Of a stretch of DNA of 48,065 nucleotides, positions 39,779-48,065 are shown one piece after another. How positions within the stretch are numbered: the first letter of the stretch is position 1; each line of letters opens with the position of its first letter. The stretch comes from Sulfurimonas sp. (GTDB lineage Bacteria; Campylobacterota; Campylobacteria; Campylobacterales; Sulfurimonadaceae). Below the pieces are notes generated by a model, which was not told the origin of the DNA, did not search any database, and was given only the letters and a program-made list of their open reading frames with translations. A program made the translations under genes and the position numbers. The stretch lies in the NCBI GenBank assembly GCA_027448805.1, contig DAIDMU010000080.1, positions 1-48,065 of the forward strand. Direction: 5' to 3'.

Positions 39779-40884
39779 CAGCGTAACTCATTTTTTTTAT
39801 GCAGCAGCTCTACTCTTTTGTTTGACTCTAAAATTCTCTCAAGCGGGATTGCACCGCTTTTAACCTGCGCCAAAATAACCTCTACCAGTTCATCAATATT
39901 TTGGGTTGCAAGCTGATTTCCAAAAAGAAGCATGTCGACTCCGGAGTTTATCGCCAGAGTAACAATCTCTTTTAGTGAGTAGTGCTTCAAAATCGCCCCC
40001 ATCTGCAAATCATCACTGACAACTACTCCATCGTAGCCCAACTTCCCACGCAACAGTTCCGTATTTATCTTATATGAAAGAGTAGCAGGATAAATATCAT
40101 CAAGTTTTGAGTTAAATACATGAGCCGTCATTATCATTGCTACATCGCCAGATTTTATAAGCTTTTCATATGGCTCCAGCTCAACATCGCTCCAAGTTTT
40201 GCTGATGTCAACAAACCCCTCATGTGAGTCACCCAGCGATGAGCCGTGCCCCGGAAAATGTTTCAATACGCTGATTATATTCTCGTTTTTTAGTGAATCC
40301 ATAAAGATTTTTGCATACTTTACAACCTCTTTAGCGTCACTTCCGTAAGAGCGGTTAAGTCCGACTATCACCCTGTTTTCTTGGTTTACTGCCAAATCAA
40401 CAACTGGCGCAAAGTCGCAGTTTATTCCGCTCTTTTTTAGTGTTTTTGCCAGAGAGTTGTAGATCTGTTTTGTCATATACTCATCCGTCTCTGAAACAAC
40501 CTTTGCCGATGGTGTCGCTTCAAATCCGTATGCAGGTTTGAGTCTTGCGACTTTTCCGCCCTCTTGGTCAACTGATATCAGAAGAGGTTTGTTTGAGAGG
40601 GATTTTAGTTTTGAAGTTAAGAGTTGAAGCTGCTCTGGAGAGCTTATGTTTTTTGTTCTGTTTCTGTCATTGTAGAAGCGGTCAAATAAAATTACACCGC
40701 CGAGCTCATAATTTTTTATATGCCTTGTTATCTCACTCTTTTCGTCAATCACTTCATCAGGAAATCCGACGAGAAGCATTCTGCCAATCATCTTTTTTAG
40801 TTTTTCATCATCGTCTGTTACGGTTGCCGCACTTAGGTTTAAAACGCTAAGCGCAAGGGCAAAAAATAGTCTAATCAGTTTCAC
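39778..40884 (-). CDS. nagZ: Beta-N-acetylhexosaminidase NagZ (GH3) with N-terminal signal-like sequence
   Basis: MKLIRLFFALALSVLNLSAATV; ISVDQEGGKVARL; VLKHFPGHGSSLGDSHEGFVDIS; GVVVSDDLQMGAI. Confidence 0.92.
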   Translation of the reverse strand: MKLIRLFFALALSVLNLSAATVTDDDEKLKKMIGRMLLVGFPDEVIDEKSEITRHIKNYELGGVILFDRFYNDRNRTKNISSPEQLQLLTSKLKSLSNKPLLISVDQEGGKVARLKPAYGFEATPSAKVVSETDEYMTKQIYNSLAKTLKKSGINCDFAPVVDLAVNQENRVIVGLNRSYGSDAKEVVKYAKIFMDSLKNENIISVLKHFPGHGSSLGDSHEGFVDISKTWSDVELEPYEKLIKSGDVAMIMTAHVFNSKLDDIYPATLSYKINTELLRGKLGYDGVVVSDDLQMGAILKHYSLKEIVTLAINSGVDMLLFGNQLATQNIDELVEVILAQVKSGAIPLERILESNKRVELLHKKNELR

Positions 40885-40908
40885 AAACGATACCTTTAAA
40901 AGTGTTGC

Positions 40909-41517
40909 TTAATTTCCTCTAGAGCCCGGTTTAATGGCTTCGCTGCCATTTTTGCAGAGCGGGCACTCATCGGGCGCATACATCTCAAATGTAAAGTCTT
41001 CAAGAGCAAAAAACGGGATGTTTTGCGGAAGGCGGCAGTTTGGTTTTGTTGCAATATTGCTATTTTCTCGTTTGCAAAAACCGCGGTTAGCCAAAGCGGC
41101 AACACCGACTATCTCTCCGCCAAGACTCTTTACAACGGCTGCTGCTTCCATAGCAGAACCGCCTGTTGTTATGATATCTTCGCACATCAAAACTCTTTCG
41201 CCTTTTTTTACCTCAAAGCCGCGGCGTATGCTCATTTCGCCGTTTACTCTCTCTGCAAAGATTGAGCGAACATCAAGAGCTTGAGCAAGAGCAAAGCCGG
41301 CAATAAGTCCGCCAAGGGCAGGCGCGCAAACCGTGTCTATTTCTATGCCGCTCTCTCTGATTTGAACAGCTAAAGCATCTGCAAGAAGTTTTGCTGTTTT
41401 TGGATCCTCTAAAACTTTTGCGGACTGCAGATAAAACTGTGAGTGATTCCCGCTGCTAAGTTTGAAATGCCCCTCTAAAAGAGCATTTGAATCCATATAT
41501 ATTTTTTTGACATCCAT
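40909..41517 (-). CDS. pyrE: Orotate phosphoribosyltransferase
   Basis: [40 protein letters not shown]-terminal CPLC tail. Confidence 0.95.
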   Translation of the reverse strand: MDVKKIYMDSNALLEGHFKLSSGNHSQFYLQSAKVLEDPKTAKLLADALAVQIRESGIEIDTVCAPALGGLIAGFALAQALDVRSIFAERVNGEMSIRRGFEVKKGERVLMCEDIITTGGSAMEAAAVVKSLGGEIVGVAALANRGFCKRENSNIATKPNCRLPQNIPFFALEDFTFEMYAPDECPLCKNGSEAIKPGSRGN

Positions 41518-41518
41518 G

Positions 41519-42076
41519 TTATACCTTTAGTATTTCTGCTTCTTTTGTTTTTAATATGCCGTCAACTTCGGCAATAAATTTATCAGTTATTTTTTGAATA
41601 TTATCTTGAGCGGATTTTGACTCATCTACTGTTATCTCTTTGTCTTTTTCAAGTTTTTTAACTTTGTCGTTTGCATTTTTTCTATCATTTCTTATAGCAA
41701 CTTTTGCATGTTCGCCCATGACTCTCATCTGTTTTGCGGACTCTTGTCTCTGCTCAACTGTCATAGCCGGAAAAAACAGTTTGATTTGATTGCCGTCGTT
41801 GTTTGGGTTTGCACCGATATTTGCTTTTGATATCGCGCTCTCAATCGCTTGAAGAAGATTTTTTTCCCATGGATTTATAATAATTGTTGTTGCGTCCGCT
41901 ACCAAAATAGAGCCGACTTGGTCAAGCGCGGTTAAAGTTCCATAATAGTCAATTTTAACATTATCCAAAACAGATGTTGTAACTTTACCTGTTCTAAGTG
42001 TTTTGAAATCTCTTAGCATATGGTTTACACTTGCTTTCATTTTTGATTCACACTCGTTGAATAATTCGTTTAGCAT
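41519..42076 (-). CDS. frr: Ribosome recycling factor
   Basis: [50 protein letters not shown]. Confidence 0.97.
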   Translation of the reverse strand: MLNELFNECESKMKASVNHMLRDFKTLRTGKVTTSVLDNVKIDYYGTLTALDQVGSILVADATTIIINPWEKNLLQAIESAISKANIGANPNNDGNQIKLFFPAMTVEQRQESAKQMRVMGEHAKVAIRNDRKNANDKVKKLEKDKEITVDESKSAQDNIQKITDKFIAEVDGILKTKEAEILKV

Positions 42077-42151
42077 GTTGTTCCTTTGTAATATGAAAAA
42101 TAATTGCGTAATTGTAGCGAGAAATATTTAAAAAAAAGAAGCAGGATGGTC

Positions 42152-42174
42152 ATAGTTGCAAAAGATGCAACTAT
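42152..42174. terminator. Stem-loop at secG 3' end
   Basis: ATAGTTGCA-AAAGA-TGCAACTAT, T-run follows on + strand only; overlaps secG stop. Confidence 0.4.
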
Positions 42175-42551
42175 TTTTGTGTTGTAGAATTACTCTCGAT
42201 AATAGTAGAGTTGTTTTCAGCAGGTACCGGCATTGCAGGTGCGGCAGGATCAGCAGGAAGAGCGGCTGAGGGAGCTACAACATGAGTTGATTCAACCATA
42301 TTGTCAACAACCGATTCAGCTGAAGCCGATGAGTACATGTAACCTAAAGTTATCGTGTTTACAACAAATAAAAACCCTATAATAAAAGTTGTTTTTGCTA
42401 AAAAACTGCCTGGACCCTTTGCTCCAAAAACAGACTCATTTGAGCCGCTGTACGCGCCAAGACCGATGCTTGAGCTTTTTTGCAGAAGTACTGCTATCAC
42501 AAGCATTACAACCAAAATTATTTGAACAATAAGCAGAAAACTAGTTGTCAT
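42171..42551 (-). CDS. secG: Preprotein translocase subunit SecG
   Basis: Two TM segments; AVLLQKSSSIGLGAYSGSNESVFGAKGPGSFLAKTTFIIGFLF. Confidence 0.93.
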   Translation of the reverse strand: MTTSFLLIVQIILVVMLVIAVLLQKSSSIGLGAYSGSNESVFGAKGPGSFLAKTTFIIGFLFVVNTITLGYMYSSASAESVVDNMVESTHVVAPSAALPADPAAPAMPVPAENNSTIIESNSTTQK

Positions 42552-42638
42552 TATATATATCCTAAGTTTTAAAAGTGGCGAATTATACCCAAAAAACTAG
42601 CATATAGGATATAATTTCAAAAATTTTTGGGAATATTT

Positions 42639-43559
42639 ATGAAATTTAAAAATAAAATTTTTGCAGTGCTGCTCTTTAGTTTTATACCTTTAATATTATT
42701 AAATGCAAAAGAGCCAAATGAAAAGCCAACTATTGCCGCGAGTACATTCTCACTCTATGACATAGCAAAAAATATCGCATCGGATACGGCGGAAGTTTTT
42801 ATGATTCTTCCGTTTGGGGTAGATGCGCACAGCTACGAGCCCACGCCAAAAGATATGATAAAGATATCAAAAAGCGATTTGGTTCTCTACAACGGTGCCG
42901 GTTTGGAGCCGTGGATAGACGGATTTGAGTTTAAAAAGAGAGCCCTCAACATAAGCCTGCATGTAAAACTAAGGGAGTTGGGCAAAGACGAGCATCAGTG
43001 CGATGGTAAAAATGCCAACCATCGCCACGTAAGCGTTGACCCCCACTATTGGCAAGACCCTCAAAATATGATAATGGCGGCGGAATATATTGCCAAAGAG
43101 CTGATGGCTATGTTTCCAAAAAACAGAGATTTGTATCTGAAAAATAGAGATAACTATATAAATATGTTGAAAAATCTTGACAAAAGCTACAAGGAGAAAT
43201 TATCAACATGCAAGCAGGGCACAATCATTGTAAACCACAATGCATTCTCATATCTCTCCCAGAGATACGGCTTTCATGTCGAATCTCTCAGCGGATTGTC
43301 TCCTGAAGCCGAGCCAAGCGCAAACAGCATGATAAAACTGATTGAACATGTAAGAGAGCACAAGACACCGGTTGTTTTTTTTGAGAGTTTCGCAAGCGAC
43401 AAGGCTATAAAAAGTATAGCAAAAGAGGCAAAAGTTGGAGTTGACGTGCTTCAGCCGCTAGGAAACATCACTGCCGATGAGGCAAAACAAAAACTTAGCT
43501 ATGAAGATATTATGAGAAAAAATTTAGAAAAAATATCTAAAGCTTTGAAGTGCCAATGA
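42639..43559 (+). CDS. Metal (Zn/Mn) ABC transporter substrate-binding protein, ZnuA-like
   Basis: Signal peptide, FGVDAHSYEPTPKDMIKISKSDLVLYNGAGLEPW, HQCDGKNANHRHVSVDPHYWQDPQN; start more likely 42639 than 42627. Confidence 0.9.
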   Translation: MKFKNKIFAVLLFSFIPLILLNAKEPNEKPTIAASTFSLYDIAKNIASDTAEVFMILPFGVDAHSYEPTPKDMIKISKSDLVLYNGAGLEPWIDGFEFKKRALNISLHVKLRELGKDEHQCDGKNANHRHVSVDPHYWQDPQNMIMAAEYIAKELMAMFPKNRDLYLKNRDNYINMLKNLDKSYKEKLSTCKQGTIIVNHNAFSYLSQRYGFHVESLSGLSPEAEPSANSMIKLIEHVREHKTPVVFFESFASDKAIKSIAKEAKVGVDVLQPLGNITADEAKQKLSYEDIMRKNLEKISKALKCQ

Positions 43560-44320
43560 AATTTCGCGTCCCTATTTTTGATATTAAAAATCTGAGCTTT
43601 GTTGTCAAGGGTCAGACTATTTTATCAAATATCTCTTTGGAGATTTTTCGCTCCGAGTACATCGCTATCATCGGTCCAAACGGAGGCGGTAAAACAACGC
43701 TTATCCGTATGCTTTTGGGACTTGAAAAGCCAACAAGCGGTGAGGTGAAAATATACGGCAAAAAACTCTCAAATTTTAAAGAGTGGCATAAAATAGGCTA
43801 TGTCCCTCAGCGCGCTTCACATGTGGATGCTTCATTCCCCGCTACGGTTTTAGACATCGTAAAAATGGGCAGAACATCACAAAGAAGTATGTTTGGGGCT
43901 TTTAGCGAGTTGGATAATCAGCTTGTAAATGATGCAATGCTCAAGATGGATATAGTCGATTTAAAAGATAAGATGATAGGGACGCTCTCGGGCGGGCAGA
44001 GACAAAGAGCTATGATTGCCCGCGCTCTTGCTTCAAAACCTGAGATTTTGATTTTGGATGAGCCTAACACAGGCGTGGATGCGGTATCGCAAAAAAAATT
44101 CTATGCTCTGCTTAGAGAGCTGAACAAAAAAGAGGGCATTACCATCGTTTTTATAACACACGACATAGGCGTAATCGCGGACGATATAGCAAGGCTATTT
44201 ACAATAAATCAAAAAGCCGTAATCTGCAATAACCCGAAACAGACTCTAAGCTGTGAAGAGATGAGCGAGCTTTACGGCATTGACGCTCACCTTCTGCATG
44301 TTCATAAACACGAGCACTGA
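43550..44320 (+). CDS. Metal ABC transporter ATP-binding protein, ZnuC-like
   Basis: IIGPNGGGKTTLIRMLLGLEKPTSGEV, LSGGQRQRAMIARALASKPEILILDEPNTGVD. Confidence 0.93.
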   Translation: MPMKFRVPIFDIKNLSFVVKGQTILSNISLEIFRSEYIAIIGPNGGGKTTLIRMLLGLEKPTSGEVKIYGKKLSNFKEWHKIGYVPQRASHVDASFPATVLDIVKMGRTSQRSMFGAFSELDNQLVNDAMLKMDIVDLKDKMIGTLSGGQRQRAMIARALASKPEILILDEPNTGVDAVSQKKFYALLRELNKKEGITIVFITHDIGVIADDIARLFTINQKAVICNNPKQTLSCEEMSELYGIDAHLLHVHKHEH

Positions 44321-44321
44321 T

Positions 44322-45119
44322 ATGTTAGAAATGTTTGAATACGATTTTATGCAGAGAGCTTTTGCGGCTGGTATAATAATTGCCATATTGGCCTCTGTCA
44401 GCGGAACTTTTGTAGTGCTAAGACGCTACTCTATGATAAGCGAAACACTTGCCCATTCAGCCTTAGTGGGTGTTGCGGTCGGTCTTGTAGCAGGATTTAA
44501 TCCTCTTTGGATGGCAGTTGTCTTTGCAGTCATCTCTGCTTGGCTTATTGAGTATCTAAGAAGCGCTTTTACGCTTTACAGCGATGCGGTTCTTGCCATT
44601 TTACTCTCCGGTTCTCTTGCCATTGCCGTGATTATCGTCTCTCTTGGCGGGGCTTTTAACAACTCACTTTTTTCATATCTCTTTGGTTCTATACTCTCCG
44701 TAAGCAGTGAGGATGTTGTTACCATTGCAATTTTTGGGAGTATCTCTTTGGGTGCATTGCTGCTCTTCTCAAAAGAGTTCTATTTTATCGCCTATGATGA
44801 AGAGGTGGCAAAAACTAGCGGCATAAAAGTAAATCTTTTAAATTTTCTGCTTGTGAGCGTAGTAGCCGTTATCATCGCTCTCTCAATCAGAGTGGTCGGA
44901 AGCCTGCTGATAGGCGCTCTTATGATTATTCCTACAATCGCCGCACTGCAGTTTAGGGTGGGATTTTTAAAAACCGTCATAATCTCTCTTGTTTTTGCGC
45001 TCCTTAGCGTAGCTGCGGGAATGACGCTCTCCTTCTACTTTTCGCTTCCATCGGGTGCGACAATAGTTCTGTGCGTGCTTTTCATTTTTATACTCTCCTT
45101 GATCTCAAACAGAAGATGA
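44322..45119 (+). CDS. Metal ABC transporter permease, ZnuB-like
   Basis: FEYDFMQRAFAAGIIIAILASVSGTFVVLRRYSMISETLAHSALVGVAVGL; ATG at 44322 preferred over the ORF-track start. Confidence 0.92.
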   Translation: MLEMFEYDFMQRAFAAGIIIAILASVSGTFVVLRRYSMISETLAHSALVGVAVGLVAGFNPLWMAVVFAVISAWLIEYLRSAFTLYSDAVLAILLSGSLAIAVIIVSLGGAFNNSLFSYLFGSILSVSSEDVVTIAIFGSISLGALLLFSKEFYFIAYDEEVAKTSGIKVNLLNFLLVSVVAVIIALSIRVVGSLLIGALMIIPTIAALQFRVGFLKTVIISLVFALLSVAAGMTLSFYFSLPSGATIVLCVLFIFILSLISNRR

Positions 45120-45808
45120 AAGTCAGTTCCGAGTTTTCCAAGCGCGCTTTGGAGTATGAGAGTTACAATATTATACAAAATATGGTTATAGAAAAACTTC
45201 TTGAGCATGTAAAGCAAAAACCGAAAAATATTTTAGACATCGGGTGCGGAAGCGGTGCCCTTTGCAGAGCGATAAATTGGGAGTATGAGCACTTTTACGG
45301 CGTTGATTTTGCGCCCGGTATGCTGGAGTTGCATCCAAAATCTTCAAAGATAGAGACTATCTATGGAGACTTTAATGATGATAAGCTATTTGAAAATATG
45401 CTTACATATATATATGATTTTATTTTTTCGGCATCTGCTCTGCAGTGGGCGGACGATTTAGACAGAGTATTTAGAAAAATCAAAGAACTAAACGCTCCAG
45501 TAGCTTTGGCCATTTTTACATCAAACACTTTTAAAACTATAAACCAAACAGCATCAATAAATTCTATTTTGAAAAGTGCCGATGAGGTTAATGAGCTTCA
45601 AAAGAAGTATTTTAATGCGGAGTTCGAGGTATTGAACTATAAACTTGAGTTTGAATCAACAAGAGATATGTTTAAGTACATAAAGAGAAGCGGTGTGAGC
45701 GGGTCAAGAAAAATATTAAACTACAAAGAGAGCAAAAAGCTATTAAATGAGTACCCTTTAAACTATCTGGAGTTTGAGGTCGCTTTTATCTATAGCTCTG
45801 CCATATAA
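45116..45808 (+). CDS. SAM-dependent methyltransferase, BioC-like (malonyl-ACP O-methyltransferase)
   Basis: VSSEFSKRALEYESYNIIQNMVIEKLLE, ILDIGCGSGALCRAI, DFIFSASALQWADDLDRVF; ATGA overlap with upstream gene. Confidence 0.78.
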   Translation: MKVSSEFSKRALEYESYNIIQNMVIEKLLEHVKQKPKNILDIGCGSGALCRAINWEYEHFYGVDFAPGMLELHPKSSKIETIYGDFNDDKLFENMLTYIYDFIFSASALQWADDLDRVFRKIKELNAPVALAIFTSNTFKTINQTASINSILKSADEVNELQKKYFNAEFEVLNYKLEFESTRDMFKYIKRSGVSGSRKILNYKESKKLLNEYPLNYLEFEVAFIYSSAI

Positions 45809-46236
45809 ACCTTATCACCGTTTTTTATCTCACCATCGCTTATTACTTTGGCAAAAATCCCTCTGTCGTTTTTTAGAAGCGTAGGTATCTTTACATCTAT
45901 CACGGCAAGATGGTTGCAGATTGTGCAGTGTTGAGAAATTTCCAGAGTGGCGCTGCCGATTTTTAACTTTGTTCCAACCTCTAGGGCATAAGGGTTGTAG
46001 TCAAGCAGAATATTTTCGCCAAGGTAGCCAAAGGGCATCTCAAGGCCGTAATTTTTAATTAAATTGTAGCTCTCAATGGAGGCAATAAGAACTGATCTTT
46101 GGATATTTTTGTTATAAAATTTATCTTCAACCACGCCAAGTTCGTCCAAAGCAACAGCATCTCTCTCAACTCTCTCTGAAACTCCGGATTTGGAGATGAA
46201 AAGTTTTAAAACCTGTCCGACCATCTTGCTTGACAT
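45790..46236 (-). CDS. MOSC domain-containing protein
   Basis: MSSKMVGQVLKLFISKSGVSERVERDAVALDELGVVEDKFY, FGYLGENILLD, ISQHCTICNHL; internal ATG at 46236 preferred over track start 46338. Confidence 0.82.
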   Translation of the reverse strand: MSSKMVGQVLKLFISKSGVSERVERDAVALDELGVVEDKFYNKNIQRSVLIASIESYNLIKNYGLEMPFGYLGENILLDYNPYALEVGTKLKIGSATLEISQHCTICNHLAVIDVKIPTLLKNDRGIFAKVISDGEIKNGDKVYMAEL

Positions 46237-46393
46237 AAAGGCGCCTTGTTTTATTTTTGTGTGAAATATTAGCATATTTTTTGTTACATCAAAAATAGTC
46301 GCTGCATGTACAATAATAAATTTATAAATAAAGAACATAAGTGTGCATTATTATAAAAATGTGAGAAAATTATTACATTTTTGATATTATTGC

Positions 46394-46423
46394 TTGACAA
46401 TTTAATTTAATTTCATATATAAT
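46394..46423 (+). promoter_or_regulatory. Sigma70-type promoter for soxC
   Basis: TTGACA 46394-46399, 18-bp spacer, TATAAT 46418-46423. Confidence 0.65.
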
Positions 46424-46521
46424 CTCCGTCTTGCATTTTGTATTATGCATATAAGTTTGTACTGTGTATGCTATGCATACTATGAAATCTACAACATCAA
46501 AGAGAAGGAGGTAGATAATAA

Positions 46522-47862
46522 ATGAGTAAAATTTCTGAAAACAATTTAGAAACTACTACAAATATAGAGCAGTCAAGTAGAAGAGATTTCTTTAAAAAAA
46601 CTGCTGTTTATTCAGTGAGCGCAATAGCAGCTGCTAATATTTTAGCACCGGCTAAGTTACTAGCTGACGATGAGAACATAATTCACCATACGGAGTGGGG
46701 AACAACTCTTGGTGATGAGCTTAATAAATATCCATATGGTATACCATCTGCATATGAGCATAATGTTGTAAGAAGAACTTCAAGTCTTCTTTCTTCTGCG
46801 GGGGATATGCACGCTGCGGTTTCAATGACTCCGTTGCATGAGCTAGAAGGTATAATCACTCCAAACGGATTACACTTTGTAAGAACGCACAACGGTGTTG
46901 CTCACATAGATCCTAATAAGTTTAGACTTATGATTCACGGTCTTGTTGATAAACCAATCGTTCTAACTCTTGATCAGTTGAAAAAGTATCCGGCTGAGAG
47001 CAGAATTCTATTTATGGAGTGCCCTGCAAACGGTGCTGCTGAGTGGAAAGGCCCTCAATTCAACTCTTTACAATTCGTAAAAGGTATGATGAGCAATGCT
47101 GAGTGGACAGGTGTTCGTCTAAAAACTATCCTTGATGAAATCGGCTTAAAGCCGACTGCAAAATGGATGTTGGCAGAGGGTTCTGATGGTTCAGAGATGA
47201 GCAGAACGATTCCTGTTGAAAAAGTACTAGATGATGCAATGATAGTTTGGGCTCAAAACGGTGAAGCAATTAGACCGGAGCAGGGTTATCCTGTTCGTTT
47301 AATGTTACCGGGCTGGGAAGCCAACCTATGTGTTAAGTGGTTGAAGCGTTTAGAGTTCGGTGCAGAGCCTTGGTACTGTAAAGAAGAGACATCTAAGTAT
47401 ACTGTTCTTACTAAAGACGGCAGAGCGATTCAGCACTTCTATCCATTAGAAGTTAACTCAATTATTACAAATCCTTGTCCTGAAAAACCATGGAATGACC
47501 TTAAAAAAGGTGATTTAGTGGAGGTTGAAGGTATAGCTTGGAGCGGACATGGCACTATTACTGCCGTAGATATATCATTTGATGGCGGAGATAACTATGT
47601 TAAGGCAAGTCTTAAAGGTTTAGTTCTTCCTAAATCATGGACAAGATTCTCTTACATGTACAAATATGAAGGTAAGCCTTTATTAATCCAATCTCGTGCA
47701 ATTGATGACGCTGGATTCGTTCAACCGTCAGTGACGCAAGAAAAAGAGATTATCGGTGTTGAGGGTGTTTATCATAGAAACTCAATTTGTACTTGGGAAG
47801 TAAGACAAGATGGTTCAGTTCACAATGTTCAAGTTAGAACAGACAACTGTCCAAGTTCATAG
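46522..47862 (+). CDS. soxC: SoxC, molybdopterin sulfur/sulfite dehydrogenase subunit
   Basis: Tat signal SSRRDFFKKTAVYSVSAIAAANIL; HNGVAHIDPNKFRLMIHGLVDKPIVLTLDQLKKYP; FMECPANGAAEWKGPQ; PVRLMLPGWEANLCVKWLKRLE. Confidence 0.93.
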   Translation: MSKISENNLETTTNIEQSSRRDFFKKTAVYSVSAIAAANILAPAKLLADDENIIHHTEWGTTLGDELNKYPYGIPSAYEHNVVRRTSSLLSSAGDMHAAVSMTPLHELEGIITPNGLHFVRTHNGVAHIDPNKFRLMIHGLVDKPIVLTLDQLKKYPAESRILFMECPANGAAEWKGPQFNSLQFVKGMMSNAEWTGVRLKTILDEIGLKPTAKWMLAEGSDGSEMSRTIPVEKVLDDAMIVWAQNGEAIRPEQGYPVRLMLPGWEANLCVKWLKRLEFGAEPWYCKEETSKYTVLTKDGRAIQHFYPLEVNSIITNPCPEKPWNDLKKGDLVEVEGIAWSGHGTITAVDISFDGGDNYVKASLKGLVLPKSWTRFSYMYKYEGKPLLIQSRAIDDAGFVQPSVTQEKEIIGVEGVYHRNSICTWEVRQDGSVHNVQVRTDNCPSS

Positions 47863-47875
47863 GGAGATTTAGGTA

Positions 47876-48065
47876 ATGATTAAATTAAATAATAAATTAA
47901 TTGTTTTAGGGGCTTCGATTATTGCAAGTTCGTTTTTAGCTACAAGTGCTTTTGCTGCTACTGCAACTAAAGTTGATCCTGCTGCTGCAGGTGTTTATAA
48001 CCCAACTAAAAATGCTTTGGATGGCGGTGTTACTTATAAAAGAGCGAATGGCTCATATACTGCAT
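47876..48065 (+). CDS. soxD: SoxD-like c-type cytochrome subunit (N-terminal part, truncated by window end)
   Basis: MIKLNNKLIVLGASIIASSFLATSAFAATATKVDPAAAGVYNPTKNALDGGVTYKRANGSYTA; signal peptide, 13 nt after soxC. Identity mostly from position. Confidence 0.65.
   Translation, partial: MIKLNNKLIVLGASIIASSFLATSAFAATATKVDPAAAGVYNPTKNALDGGVTYKRANGSYTA

Noticed and set aside
40545-41284. Plus-strand ORFs of 101, 116 and 80 aa
   Set aside because: Antisense to nagZ and pyrE; no family signatures.
1-48065. CRISPR arrays, transposases, integrases, tRNA or rRNA genes
   Set aside because: No regularly spaced repeats, mobile-element proteins or recognisable tRNA/rRNA sequence seen; a tRNAscan/Infernal run would be needed to exclude small RNAs fully.

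Overview
This is a chromosomal, housekeeping-rich segment from a Campylobacterota bacterium. Gene content (sox genes, SQR, RNase J, AT-rich intergenic DNA) suggests a Sulfurimonas-like sulfur oxidiser; the taxon is inferred. It starts inside dnaA (minus strand, GTG start, C-terminus cut by the window edge) and ends inside a soxD-like gene just after soxC. Main genes in order: dnaA, ruvC, DUF438/hemerythrin-PAS, ppnP, gltA, trxC, htrA/degP, nrdA, purB, rluD-like, rlmN, nucleoside phosphorylase, hisF, rsmA, rnj, folE, fliI, a WD40+helical protein, an MBL hydrolase, an SQR-like flavoprotein, recJ, pyrG, a CPA2 antiporter, a HAD/MFS/hexose mutarotase cluster, an MltB-like transglycosylase, a frameshifted PAS-HD-GYP gene, a tight nagZ-SSS symporter-anmK-amgK-murU operon, pyrE, frr, secG, znuABC-like, a BioC-like methyltransferase, MOSC and soxCD. 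I saw no rRNA, tRNA, CRISPR or mobile element. Best leads: (1) a peptidoglycan-recycling operon of the AmgK/MurU salvage type, with an apparently exported NagZ and an embedded sodium:solute symporter that is a candidate anhydro-MurNAc importer; (2) two 16-bp near-consensus parS palindromes, one inside a coding sequence, about 10-13 kb from dnaA; (3) DnaA-box-like TGTGAATAG repeats at the dnaA-ruvC intergenic region and again in the 11.6-11.9 kb non-coding gap; (4) small ORFs missed by the 60-aa track cutoff; (5) a 1-nt frameshift exactly at the HD-GYP motif.
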